Shown here one piece after another: positions 27,515-36,083 of a stretch of 46,703 nt of DNA. The DNA comes from Mastigamoeba balamuthi. Its lineage: Eukaryota > Evosea > Mastigamoebida > Mastigamoebidae. Where the stretch lies: contig CACRSC010001917.1 of NCBI GenBank assembly GCA_902651635.1, forward strand, positions 321,180 through 367,882, given 5' to 3'. How positions within the stretch are numbered: the first letter of the stretch is position 1; each line of letters begins with the position of its first letter. Below the pieces are notes generated by a model, which did no database searches, was not told the DNA's origin, and worked only from the letters and a program-made list of their open reading frames with translations. Both the position numbers and the translations under genes were made by a program.

Positions 27515-28734
27515 ATGCGCCTGATCATCCGCGACAACAGCGAGGGCGTGGCCCACTGGACCGCCAGCTACATCAAGTCCGCACGCCCAACACCGCTGTT
27601 TTTGATTTCGCAAGGCGACCAACGCACCACCGATGAAACCGGCGAAAAACTCGCAGGCGCCGCATCCTCGACTTCAAGCCCACCAAGGAGCGCCCCTTCG
27701 TGCTGGGGCTGCCCACGGGGTCGACGCCGCTGGAGACGTACAAGGTGCTCGTGCAGATGTACCGCGACGGCGAGATCTCCTTCAAGAACGTCGTAACGTG
27801 CGCGCGGAGCCCGCGGCCTGGACCACAGATTTCCTGCAGCGACGGAATAATCTCTTTTTTGACGTGGCGTGCCGTGTCGGGAATAGTGCATCTTCCGTGA
27901 ATCACGTGGCGTTGCGCGGTCTCTCACCTGCCGGCCCTGGGCGCGCAGGTTCAACATGGACGAGTACGTGGGGCTGCCCAGGGACCACCCCGAGAGCTAC
28001 CACCACTTCATGTACACGAACCTCTTCGACCACATCGACATCGCGCGCGAGAACATCCACATCCTCGACGGCAACGCCGCGGACCTGCTCGCCGAGTGCG
28101 ACGCCTACGAGCGCAAGATCCGCGAGTGCGGCGGCATCGAGCTCTTCCTCGGCGGCATCGGCCCCGACGGCCACATCGCCTTCAACGAGCCCGGCTCCTC
28201 GTACGCGACGCCCGCATGCAACGTGACATCAGCAGCATTTCCCGGAATTACGCGCAGGCAACGTGACATCAGCACTAATTCCCGGAATTGGGGCGCAGGC
28301 TGTCCTCGCGGACGCGCGTCAAGACGCTGGCGTACGAGACGATCGTGGCCAACGCGCGGTTCTTCGGCGGGGACCTGGCCAAGGTGCCCAAGATGGCGCT
28401 GACGGTGGGCGTGGGGACGGTGATGGACGCGCGCGAGGTGGTGGTGATCGTGACGGGGCAGCACAAGGCGCTGGCGCTGGCCAAGTGCGTCGAGGAGGGC
28501 GTCAACCACATGTGGACCGTCTCGCTGGTCCAGCTGCACCAGCGCGCCATGGTCGTCTGCGACGAGGCCGCGACCGACGAGCTGCGCGTGCGGACGGCGC
28601 GGTACTTCCGCGGGCTGCAGCGCGTCTACGACGAGCTGCTCGAGGACAGCACCCGCGAGAAGAGCGTCTCGAGCCACAACATCAACCTCACCATCATCGA
28701 GGGCACCCGCCCTGCGCCCGCCGGCACCCCCTGA
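27515..28734 (+). CDS. GNPDA: Glucosamine-6-phosphate deaminase/isomerase
   Basis: Converts glucosamine-6-P to fructose-6-P and ammonia, opposing GFAT. Exons 27515-27576, 27657-27797, 27949-28200 and 28299-28734 give 296 residues (human 289). Family strings: [34 protein letters not shown] (Asp of the active site), [49 protein letters not shown] and [11 protein letters not shown]. Donors GTCCGC, GTGCGC and GTACGC. Intron 3 contains a tandem duplication that gives two consecutive 3' splice sites; the second (28298) restores the conserved frame (GSSLSSRTRV). Confidence 0.96.
28218..28298 (+). repeat. Tandem duplication of the 3' half of GNPDA intron 3
   Basis: A 40-nt unit (28218-28257) and a 41-nt unit (28258-28298) both start GCAACGTGACATCAGCA, share TTCCCGGAATT and end in GCGCAG. 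Using the first acceptor would add 41 nt and shift the frame. Confidence 0.85.
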
Positions 28735-29099
28735 CCCTGCCGCCACTCCAGCCACCGGCCAGCTCCCTTGTCCTGCGCACAGTGCAGCCTCAGAGGGTCC
28801 AAGACGATTAATATGTTCATTCTCTTGCCCGCCACAGGACTCTCCAACTCACTTTGCTGCGCCGTCTCCTTACGGGCTGGATTTGTATTTGGAGGGTGCC
28901 TCACATTGCACTATTCGCAACATCACTGATGTGCCGAGGTCCTTGGTTCAGTAAGCGACGCCGTGCGTGATGTAGACGGCTCACAAAATTGTCCCCAAAG
29001 TTTGTTCCACCGGTTTTTGTGTTTTCGTGTTATCTCGCCTGCTGAAATAACTGTGCAACACACCGGCGACGGACGGTCATCTGCTTGTGGGTTTTAGGC

Positions 29100-29556
29100 C
29101 GTCGTTACTGCTGCGCCCGCTTGCCTGAGCCACGACCACGGGCACGCCAAGAACGACGTCGCCTTCAGTGCCGTCGATGAGGGCACGAGGACATCGCATC
29201 TGGGGCCCCGTGCCATTGTCAGGACGGCTGTCGCTAGTGCTCCGGGTGACAGGCCCTCTGCTTCTCCGAGGACACAGGCGAGTGTGTCACCACGGGGTCA
29301 ACAACGACTACACGAGCAGCGGCAACTACAGGCTCTCGACCCAGCCCAACTCGTCGACGTGCAGGCCGTTGCGCTGGAGCTCCCAGTGCGGCAGCTTCAG
29401 GTACGCAGACCGGAGATTCCGGGGATCTCCGCAGCGGGTGGCAACCACGTCTCGACGGGCAGCCACTCGATGACGCGACGATCCCCTGTGATTTTCAGGA
29501 GAGCAGGAGGCGGCCCCAAGTGCAACACGCGGCACCGCGGAGCCAACACGGTCTAG
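29100..29556 (+). pseudogene. Degraded copy of the secreted W-R-W-C repeat family
   Basis: The DNA matches the gene at 30006 along its length: TGCCTGAGCCACGACCACGG (His-rich start), AGGCCCTCTGCTTCTCCGAG, GACTACACGAGCAGCGGCAA, then GCAACCACGTCTCGACGGGC. The reading frame changes several times and the signal-peptide start is lost, so this is a pseudogene. It shows that the family has been duplicating and decaying in this interval. Confidence 0.8.
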
Positions 29557-29898
29557 TGCCCCACCGCAGGCACCCCTCGAACTTCAGTGATCCTCTGAGC
29601 CAAAGGGCGCCCACCAAACCTCGCCATCGAGGGGCATGAGAGCGGGGCTGGCATTTTTCACAAGACGAGACCCTCTTGTGTGCCTGGTGTGGGGGTCCCG
29701 GCGAAAAATGCAGACACCGAGGTTGTTCCGGTTCAGGCGACAGCGGCTGGGGCGAAACCACTGCTCACATTTACGCCTGAGCGGTGGCAATGGCCTGCCC
29801 TAGTGCGCGTGACCACTATTGACAACACAGCGTGTGTTACGGGCCTTGGTTACAATAACAGCCAATCAAACAACAAAATTCGAGGGACTTACAGATAC

Positions 29899-30005
29899 GA
29901 TTGAATCTACCAGCCGACGCAGAGCGTTTTCCGATGACGTGGGCGGTCTCACAAAACGGCGGTTTTGCTTGTGCTTTTCCATTCTGCACAGCACTCGGTG
30001 TAAGG
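29899..30005 (+). promoter_or_regulatory. Conserved upstream region of the W-R-W-C family, copy A
   Basis: About 105 bp just before the start codon match 34637-34750 upstream of copy B (shared CGATTGAATCT, GCCGACGCAGAG, TTTTCCRATGACGTG, TTGTGCTTTTCC, CACAGCACTCG). Conservation right up to the ATG fits a shared promoter, a recent duplication, or both. Confidence 0.55.
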
Positions 30006-30686
30006 ATGAACTGCCTTCGTCTCTTTGCTTTCGTGGCTGTCGTTGTTGCCGTTGCGTCCGCCTGCCCGGGCCACGACCACGACCACGAGCACGACCACAA
30101 CGACGTGGCCCCCAGTGCCGCCGACGTGAGCACGAGGACGCCCCACCTGGAACCCCGCACCATCTGGCAGGACGGCTGGCGCTGGTGCTCCAGGTGCCAG
30201 GCCCTCTGCTTCTCCGAGGCCCCCGGCAAGTGCGTCGCCACGGGGGCAGACCACGACTACACGGGCAGCGGCAACTACAGGATCTCCACCAAGCCCGCCT
30301 CGGCGACGCAGCAGGCCGGCTGGCGCTGGTGCTCCAAGTGCGGGTGCCTCTGGTACGCAGACTCGAGCTTCAAGGGGACCTGCGGGGCTGGCGGCAACCA
30401 CGTCTCGACGGGCAGCTCCGCCTACTCGCTGGCGCACAACGTTGTCCCCAGCGGCTTCCAGGAGGGCTGGAGGTGGTGCCCCAAGTGCAACACGCTGCAC
30501 TACGGGGCCAACACGGGCTACTGCCCCGCCGNCGTCGTCCCCAGCGGCTTCCAGGAGGGCTGGAGGTGGTGCCCCAAGTGCAACACGCTGCACTACGGGG
30601 CCAACACGGGCTACTGCCCCGCCGCAGGCACTCACACGGCCGACGGCAGCGGCAGATATGCAGTCGAGTTCAGCCCCGCCTACTGA
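30006..30686 (+). CDS. Secreted His-rich protein with W-R-W-C repeats, copy A (contains an N)
   Basis: Starts MNCLRLFAFVAVVVAVASA, a clear signal peptide, then CPGHDHDHEHDHND, a His/Asp-rich likely metal-binding stretch. The body repeats a unit of about 45 residues: GWRWCxxCxxL, 10-14 residues, a third Cys, then G-x-H and TGSGNY or similar. This C-x2-C...C repeat resembles the (Q)G-N-W-R-W-C-x-K-C repeats of some secreted bacterial and fungal proteins, whose function I do not know. A single N at 30532 is followed by a nearly exact repeat of the preceding 88 bases, so the fourth unit may be an assembly artefact; three units, as in copy B, is likely. AATAAA at 30766. Confidence 0.75.
   Translation: MNCLRLFAFVAVVVAVASACPGHDHDHEHDHNDVAPSAADVSTRTPHLEPRTIWQDGWRWCSRCQALCFSEAPGKCVATGADHDYTGSGNYRISTKPASATQQAGWRWCSKCGCLWYADSSFKGTCGAGGNHVSTGSSAYSLAHNVVPSGFQEGWRWCPKCNTLHYGANTGYCPAXVVPSGFQEGWRWCPKCNTLHYGANTGYCPAAGTHTADGSGRYAVEFSPAY
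30532..30532. other. Single-N assembly join flanked by an 88-bp duplicate
   Basis: The bases before N (about 30444-30531) recur almost unchanged after it (30533-30622). This is the pattern of two contigs overlapped end to end, or of two alleles joined, and not of a sequenced gap. Confidence 0.75.
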
Positions 30687-31446
30687 TCTCGCGTGCGTGA
30701 GGTGGGGTGGGGGGTGGCCAAGGACCGAGAACCTCCTGTCCGGTGTGGGGGTTGTTGTGCCACCAAATAAAAAAGAAATCAGCCGTTGAACACGATACGG
30801 TCGGCACATGAAAGATCACCTAATTCGCACAAAGGGACATCCGCAGGTTTCCAACGGAAAAGTGTTGACACGGAAAATGGAGCCACGTCACCAACGGTTC
30901 TAACTCACTTTGCTGCGCCTTCACCACTTCGGTTGTATGCGTGTTTTACAGGACCCCTGAAATGATCGATGCTATGCTGTGCCCGTGTCATTCCCTTCAC
31001 TCAGGGTGCCACTGCCATGTATAAAACAAAACATGTATGAAAGAAAAGATAGCATGAAAAGAACGAAACGGAATTAACAAGGGTCTGATTTCAACAACCC
31101 ATGAACTTATCATTGAAGTGTTGTGATTTAATTCTTGAAGACCTGCAATTTTTGATAGTTATGACAATATTCTTAGACATATTTCAGTTCCTTACATGCT
31201 ACCAAGAAAAATGATCTTGATCATATGCATAGAAAAAGTACATAATATGACTATACCATAAGTTGACTTGCGAATCCTGTTTTGGCAGGGCACAAATATT
31301 TGAAAAATTTGGGGGTTTTACTCAGTTATACTATGCACATCTAATATGGTGAGCTTATTTAAGCAAAATGTCTGTTTCATTAGTTTGTCTCTAGAAGCAA
31401 TGTCATCTATGGGCATGTTATGAAGTTTAAAAAACTCTGATCTTAG

Positions 31447-31494
31447 CTGTTGAAAGTAGGGATATTTTTCGAACGAAAGTAGGGATATTTTTTC
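31447..31494 (+). repeat. Left terminal inverted repeat
   Basis: Two copies of GAAAGTAGGGATATTTTT with a short spacer, preceded by CTGTT. Pairs with 32510-32553. Confidence 0.85.
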
Positions 31495-31541
31495 AGAGTG
31501 CCAAACAGTTGGCAGATGCTGTCTTTAGGAATATTGAGACA

Positions 31542-32502
31542 ATGCAGAGGTGCTTTCCTGCTATCCACTTCATCATGTTGTCACAGCAGACAGAGCACAA
31601 ACAGCTCATCAGCAAGAAGCTTGGGCCACAGGAAAGTCACTCAGTTCAACGTGGACCAGTGATCCAGACGGTCCTCAAGGACATCTTCCTTGTGTGCAAC
31701 ATCTCGACATTCTTCACTTCCTCTGGACCAGAGCCACCTGCCACGACTGGAGCCTGTTCTCACAAAGAAGACTGTTGTGCTTCTCTGTGGAGTTGAAGAC
31801 CAGCAAGTGCGAGCCCTTTGTGGGATGACTGCACTTCCACAGTCTGGTTCCAAGGAGCAGATGCTCATTCGTCTTGCTCACACCAACTACAGTGAGGCCT
31901 CACCGAGGAAGCATGCCAAAGGAAAGAAGGAACAGGCAGTAGCTGCCCCTGCCCCTGCTCCTGCCCCGGCCCCCGCAGCAACTTCTGATGTTCCTGTGCT
32001 TTGTGGGGAGCATGACCATGCACAACTCGAGAAGCTCACGGCTGAGCTAGAGAAGATGACCAAGGCAGAGCTTATCCAGCTGCTTAAGATCGAGCTCGGT
32101 GCCAAGGCTTCAGGCAACAAGCCAGAGCTTGTTTGCCATGTGTTGAAGCATGAGTGTGATGGTGCTCGTGCTCTTGCAGGTTGTCTTCAAGCATTCCTGC
32201 ACTGCAAAGTTCGTGCACGTCCCCCTCCAATTGACATGTACAAGCTGCTCTTCAACCTCATTGATCGCCTCAATGTTCTCCTTAGCTACATACCATTCCC
32301 ATGGGTTGTGAAGAAGTTCAAGGTCGTGTTCTTCCTCTGGCTCATCCGCACGACAATTGTGTCAACCTACTCGGCCATGACAGACTTCAAATGGAAGTAC
32401 GACAGCATGCACCCTAAGAATGATGCCCTGAAAGATCACATTACTCTTTTCACATACCGCCTCACACAAGAGCTGTTCCAGGAAGAGCTGGCAGCAGAGT
32501 AA
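31542..32502 (+). CDS. SAP-domain protein of the TIR element
   Basis: Best model: ATG 31542 to 31691, a 40-nt intron (31692-31731, GTGTGC...CCAG), then 31732-32502, about 306 residues; the upstream part is less certain. There are two SAP-like helix pairs: VEDQQVRALCGMTALPQSGS then KEQMLIRLAH, and MTKAELIQLLKIELGAKASG then NKPELVCHVL. An Ala-Pro run (APAPAPAPAPAA) links them. The C-terminal 110 residues form a conserved unknown module (MYKLLFNLIDRLNVLLSYIP, FPWV, FFLWLIRTTIVSTYSAMTDF, DHITLF) shared with the decayed copy at 5424-5826. SAP motifs bind AT-rich or scaffold DNA, so binding to the AT-rich terminal repeats is plausible. No catalytic triad seen. Confidence 0.7.
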
Positions 32503-32509
32503 CACTGTA

Positions 32510-32553
32510 AAAAATCCCTACTTTCATTTAAAAAATATCCCTACTTTCAACAG
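32510..32553 (-). repeat. Right terminal inverted repeat
   Basis: Reverse complement of the left repeat, with small differences in the spacer (AAAT) and one missing TA in the inner copy. Confidence 0.85.
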
Positions 32554-34000
32554 TTAGGTCTAGTTCAAGCAGAAAGTGTTCAATTCATTCATTAGAAGTG
32601 ACAGTTCAAAGCTCACTGGGTGCAACATCTTCTCAATCTGCTTTTTTCCCCCTGTCGCAGGAATGCACAGTGAGCATCTTGCCACACAAGTCGCATCCCC
32701 TGGGCCACGTCTGGCCACGTGATGTGATGTGTGCTGAGAGACTTAAGAGGGAACAAATGTTCAAGGGACGCCATGGCATGACATAATGTTGGCAGAACAG
32801 CAGCACTGCAGCAGATCTGGTCACAGCAACTGGGGAAGAAACTACTTTCCCAGCATGCATCTGGGCCTGGTGTGCATGAGCTGTACACTTCTGCAGCCTG
32901 CTCATGTTCTTCTTCAGATGTTTCATGGTTTGAGATGTGAGACAGAGAGAATCAATTATTGACATAATCAATAACCCTGTTTGACTGCGAAATAACCGTG
33001 GAATGAGCTTTCTGATGTCATTTAGCGCGTACGTTCGAATCCAGGAATCATATACTCCAACCTGAGCCGTTTCGCAAAGACCATTTCGTTTTTGCTCTCT
33101 TGCTCAGCCAACCAGAGACAGATGAGAAAACGCGGGTTTCGGGAACAGCAGTTATGATAGTTCGGAATTCTGGTATAGCCAAGTTGTAGACAATGTTGAG
33201 GAGGTCTCTATTCCCAATTTCTAGTCCATTCAACCAATATGTGCAAAAGATATTCAACCTTGACATTACTGTCTGTTTATTAACTGTGTTTCAAAAATTG
33301 GTCATGCTTTGCTGACAAAACGGCAAGCCCTCATGTAAACCTATTGGATACTGAAACGCAGTATCAACGTAAAAGCACATGTGCCACAAATGCTGCATTC
33401 CAGGTTGTGTCTCCAAATCCTCTTTCTCATGCAGAACAGTGGCCTTCATGTGCTCTGGGTTGGTTGGCTCTGGCCTCTGTTCCACTCTGCTATGCTCTGC
33501 TCCACTCTGCTCTGCTCTGCGTTGGCCTCTGCACTCAGGTCACTGTTCCGGGGCCTGAGATATTCTGATGACCCCAGAACCTCTTGGTATTGAACAGAGC
33601 AGAAAGGGTACTGCTTGCCTGATAGTTCGTCCCCTCTTGCCCGAATATGAGGACAAGACGAGAGAAAAAATTCTATTTTTTCTTCTGCATCAATGAGGAA
33701 CCGCATTCTGCTCGCTCAAGTTCACACTGCCACCGGCAAACTACCTGTGGAGCAAGTGAACGGGTGAGTCAAGAAAGTACCGTTTATCCTGCTGAGCAAG
33801 TGCTGCCCGATGACTGTGACTTTCACTGCGTGGGCACGCTGCCTCTCACTCCGACCACTCGTCCTCTGCCAGCGCCACTGCCGCTGCGCGAGCCATGAGA
33901 GTTACTCAGCTAACACCAGACATGGTGCCAGCAGCCGAACGGTATGATAATGCCTATCGAGTGCTGGCAGGATGGGAAGAGAGCCTTTTTGCGAGTTTTT
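32554..34000. other. Gene-poor accessory stretch
   Basis: No supported gene. It holds a diverged repeat at 32680-32785 related to 35850-35940 (shared CCACACA, CCCCTGG, CACGTG, GTGTGCTGAG, GAGGGAA) and a run of CTCTGCT units at 33480-33525. Confidence 0.4.
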
Positions 34001-34289
34001 CAAATTGTGCGCTGAGTGGTATCGCCGAGGACGCCTAAGTGCCCGAGTGTACTGGAGAGGAGCTCGTTGCGGGGGCGGTCACTCGGCGGCTGCACAGCAG
34101 GATGGGCTTGCCCACGGCGGCCTCGGCGCCTTGCCCCAGTCGCAGGCGCGATGCTTCTCGGGGGCGTTGAGGGTCTTGAGCGCCGACGCGCGGTCCTGGT
34201 ATTCGACTTGTCTCCCACACAGGCGCGGCGGCAAAGGGGCAGCCAAAGGAGGCGCCAAAGCAGGGGATCGGCCCTGAGGTCGGTCGCGC

Positions 34290-34471
34290 GTAGACTCGGG
34301 GATGGAGTCCTGGCCTACTTCAGTCTCGTCGACGCAGCAGGGCAACGGTGCGGATTCCTCTGGCACGCTGAATCGAGCTTCAAGGGGACCATGCTGCATT
34401 CGGGGCCAACACGGGCGCCTGCCCCACTGCAGGCCCCCACTCGGCCGATGGCAGCGTCAACTTCGGACTGA
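34290..34471 (+). pseudogene. Fragment of W-R-W-C repeat family
   Basis: CGGATTCCTCTGGCACGCTG, then GAGCTTCAAGGGGACC, and directly GGGGCCAACACGGGC with GGCCCCCACTCGGCCGATGG, match the middle and 3' end of copies A and B with the DNA between them deleted. There is no signal peptide and the frame is lost. Confidence 0.75.
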
Positions 34472-34636
34472 TGATCAGAGCCTTGAACCGTCTGAGAGAG
34501 CAAGGACACCAGTTGAGCCTCGCCGCCGTGGCGAGGGAGCCAACGATCCTGGTGTGGGGTACCGGGTTACACCACCGAAGTTGTTCCTGTTCTGCCGACA
34601 TAGACTTATCCTATCAACGGATCTTCACCATACCAT

Positions 34637-34750
34637 AGATACGATTGAATCTCCGGTTGCCGACGCAGAGCTTTTTCCAATGACGTGTACGTTCTCATAA
34701 AACGGTGCCTTTGATTGTGCTTTTCCCATTCTCCACAGCACTCGATAAGG
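34637..34750 (+). promoter_or_regulatory. Conserved upstream region of the W-R-W-C family, copy B
   Basis: Matches 29899-30005 (see copy A) up to the start codon, including CCAATGACGTG, a CRE-like ACGT core. Confidence 0.5.
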
Positions 34751-35332
34751 ATGAACGGCCGTAGTCTCCTTGTTTTAGTGGCTGTTGTTGCTGCAGTTGT
34801 GTCCGCCTGCCCGGGTCACGAGCACGAGCACGCCCACAACGACGTGGCCCCCAGGGCCGTCGACGTGAACTCGAGTACGCCCCACCTGGAACCCCGCACC
34901 ATCTGGCAGGACGGCTGGCGCTGGTGCTCCAGGTGCCAGGCCCTCTGCTTCTCCGAGGCCCCCGGCAAGTGCGTCGCCACGGGGGCAGACCACGACTACA
35001 CGGGCAGCGGCAACTACAGGCTCTCCACCAAGCCCAACTCGGAGACGCAGCAGGCCGGCTGGCGCTGGTGCTCCAAGTGCGGGTGCCTCTGGTACGCAGA
35101 CTGGACCTTCAAGGGAACCTGTGCGGCGGGCGGCAACCACGACTCGACGGGCAGCTCCGCCTACTCGGTGACGCGCGGCGTTGTCCCCAGCGGCTTCCAG
35201 GAGGGCTGGAGGTGGTGCTCCAAGTGCTTTATGCTGCACTACGGGGCCAACACGGGCTACTGCCCCGCCGCAGGCCCCCACACGGCCGAGCGCAGCCTCA
35301 ACTACGCAGTCGAGTTCAGCCCCGCCTACTGA
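34751..35332 (+). CDS. Secreted His-rich protein with three W-R-W-C repeats, copy B
   Basis: 193 residues, one exon. Signal peptide MNGRSLLVLVAVVAAVVSA, then CPGHEHEHAHND (His-rich) and RTIWQDGWRWCSRCQALCFS as the first repeat. Repeats two and three start GWRWCSKCGCLWYAD and GWRWCSKCFMLHYG. Each has C-x2-C plus a third Cys about 15-18 residues later, which fits a small zinc- or disulfide-held fold. The C-terminus is YAVEFSPAY, identical to copy A. Coding, upstream and about 190 bp of downstream DNA are shared with copy A, so whole segments were duplicated. Secretion is inferred from the leader. Function unknown. Confidence 0.85.
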   Translation: MNGRSLLVLVAVVAAVVSACPGHEHEHAHNDVAPRAVDVNSSTPHLEPRTIWQDGWRWCSRCQALCFSEAPGKCVATGADHDYTGSGNYRLSTKPNSETQQAGWRWCSKCGCLWYADWTFKGTCAAGGNHDSTGSSAYSVTRGVVPSGFQEGWRWCSKCFMLHYGANTGYCPAAGPHTAERSLNYAVEFSPAY

Positions 35333-36083
35333 TCTCGCGTGCGTGAGGTGGGTTGGGAGGTGGCCAAGGACCGAGACCCTCAGGCCCTGTGAGGCGGGGG
35401 TCGCTGAAATCAGGCGTTGAACCTCGCACTGCGGTCTCGCCCACATGAAATTCAGCAAATTCGAAAAGGGACCTCCGCAGGTTTTCAAGGAAAAGTGTAC
35501 CGTGTAATACCCGTCTGCGCCTCCTCCGCTTGGCCGAAGTTTTGGAGGTGCCTGACAAAGACTATCCATACCCTGAAGACAGGGTGGCACTTCATTGCAG
35601 CACGGGACGAAGGTGCACTCCCTCGTAAGGGGGCACCCCGGGATCCCAGGGGGTGTTTCGTCCCGTCAGTACAGGACCAAGGCCAAATTCAAGTGAGCGC
35701 AGAACGATGCTCGCAGCTCCCAGCAGCGGGGATGCATAAGTGTCCTCTGCACCAACGCCACAAGCGCTGTGAAGAAGGCATCGGCGAGTTCAGGGGAAGG
35801 GAGGAGGTCATCAATGAGGTGGTTGTAGGGGTGTCCGTCGCGGCCATTATTGCATCGCACATGCCACACCCCTGGTCCTCATTTGGTCACGTGTTGTGTG
35901 CTGAGTGACATTGATTGAGAGGGAATAGCTGTTCGAGGTCAGCATATTCAGGGGGGTCAGCAAGGGGGTGCTACTTTGGATCGATTCACAAACACAGTGC
36001 ACACATCAGACCTCTGGATCAAGCAATTGTTACCATACTTTTGCGCACTGTAGTTGCAGCTGAATGATGAAAGTGTGAATTGA
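35333..36083. other. 3' flank of copy B and gene-poor spacer
   Basis: The first about 190 bp match the 3' flank of copy A (GTGGCCAAGGACCGAGA, then ACATGAAA, CCGCAGGTT). The remainder has no supported gene and contains the diverged repeat at about 35850-35940. Confidence 0.45.

Larger units (their letters stand above)
31443..32557 (+). mobile_element. 1.1-kb terminal-inverted-repeat element carrying a SAP-domain gene
   Basis: The element body is 31447-32553 (1107 bp). Both ends begin CTGTTGAAAGTAGGGATATT when read inward; each end repeats the core GAAAGTAGGGAT a second time about 20 bp further in, so each inverted repeat is about 45 bp with two core copies. TTAG flanks both sides (31443-31446, 32554-32557), a 4-bp target duplication. 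The only gene inside is the SAP protein; no DDE transposase motif is visible. It is either a non-autonomous element with cargo or an element using an unfamiliar protein. The 4-bp TTAG duplication does not match the TA, TWA, TTAA or 8-9-bp rules of the best-known cut-and-paste groups. Confidence 0.85.

Noticed and set aside
33010-33060. tRNA gene suggested by GTTCGAATCC
   Set aside because: Only a B-box word; no acceptor or anticodon stem can be formed.
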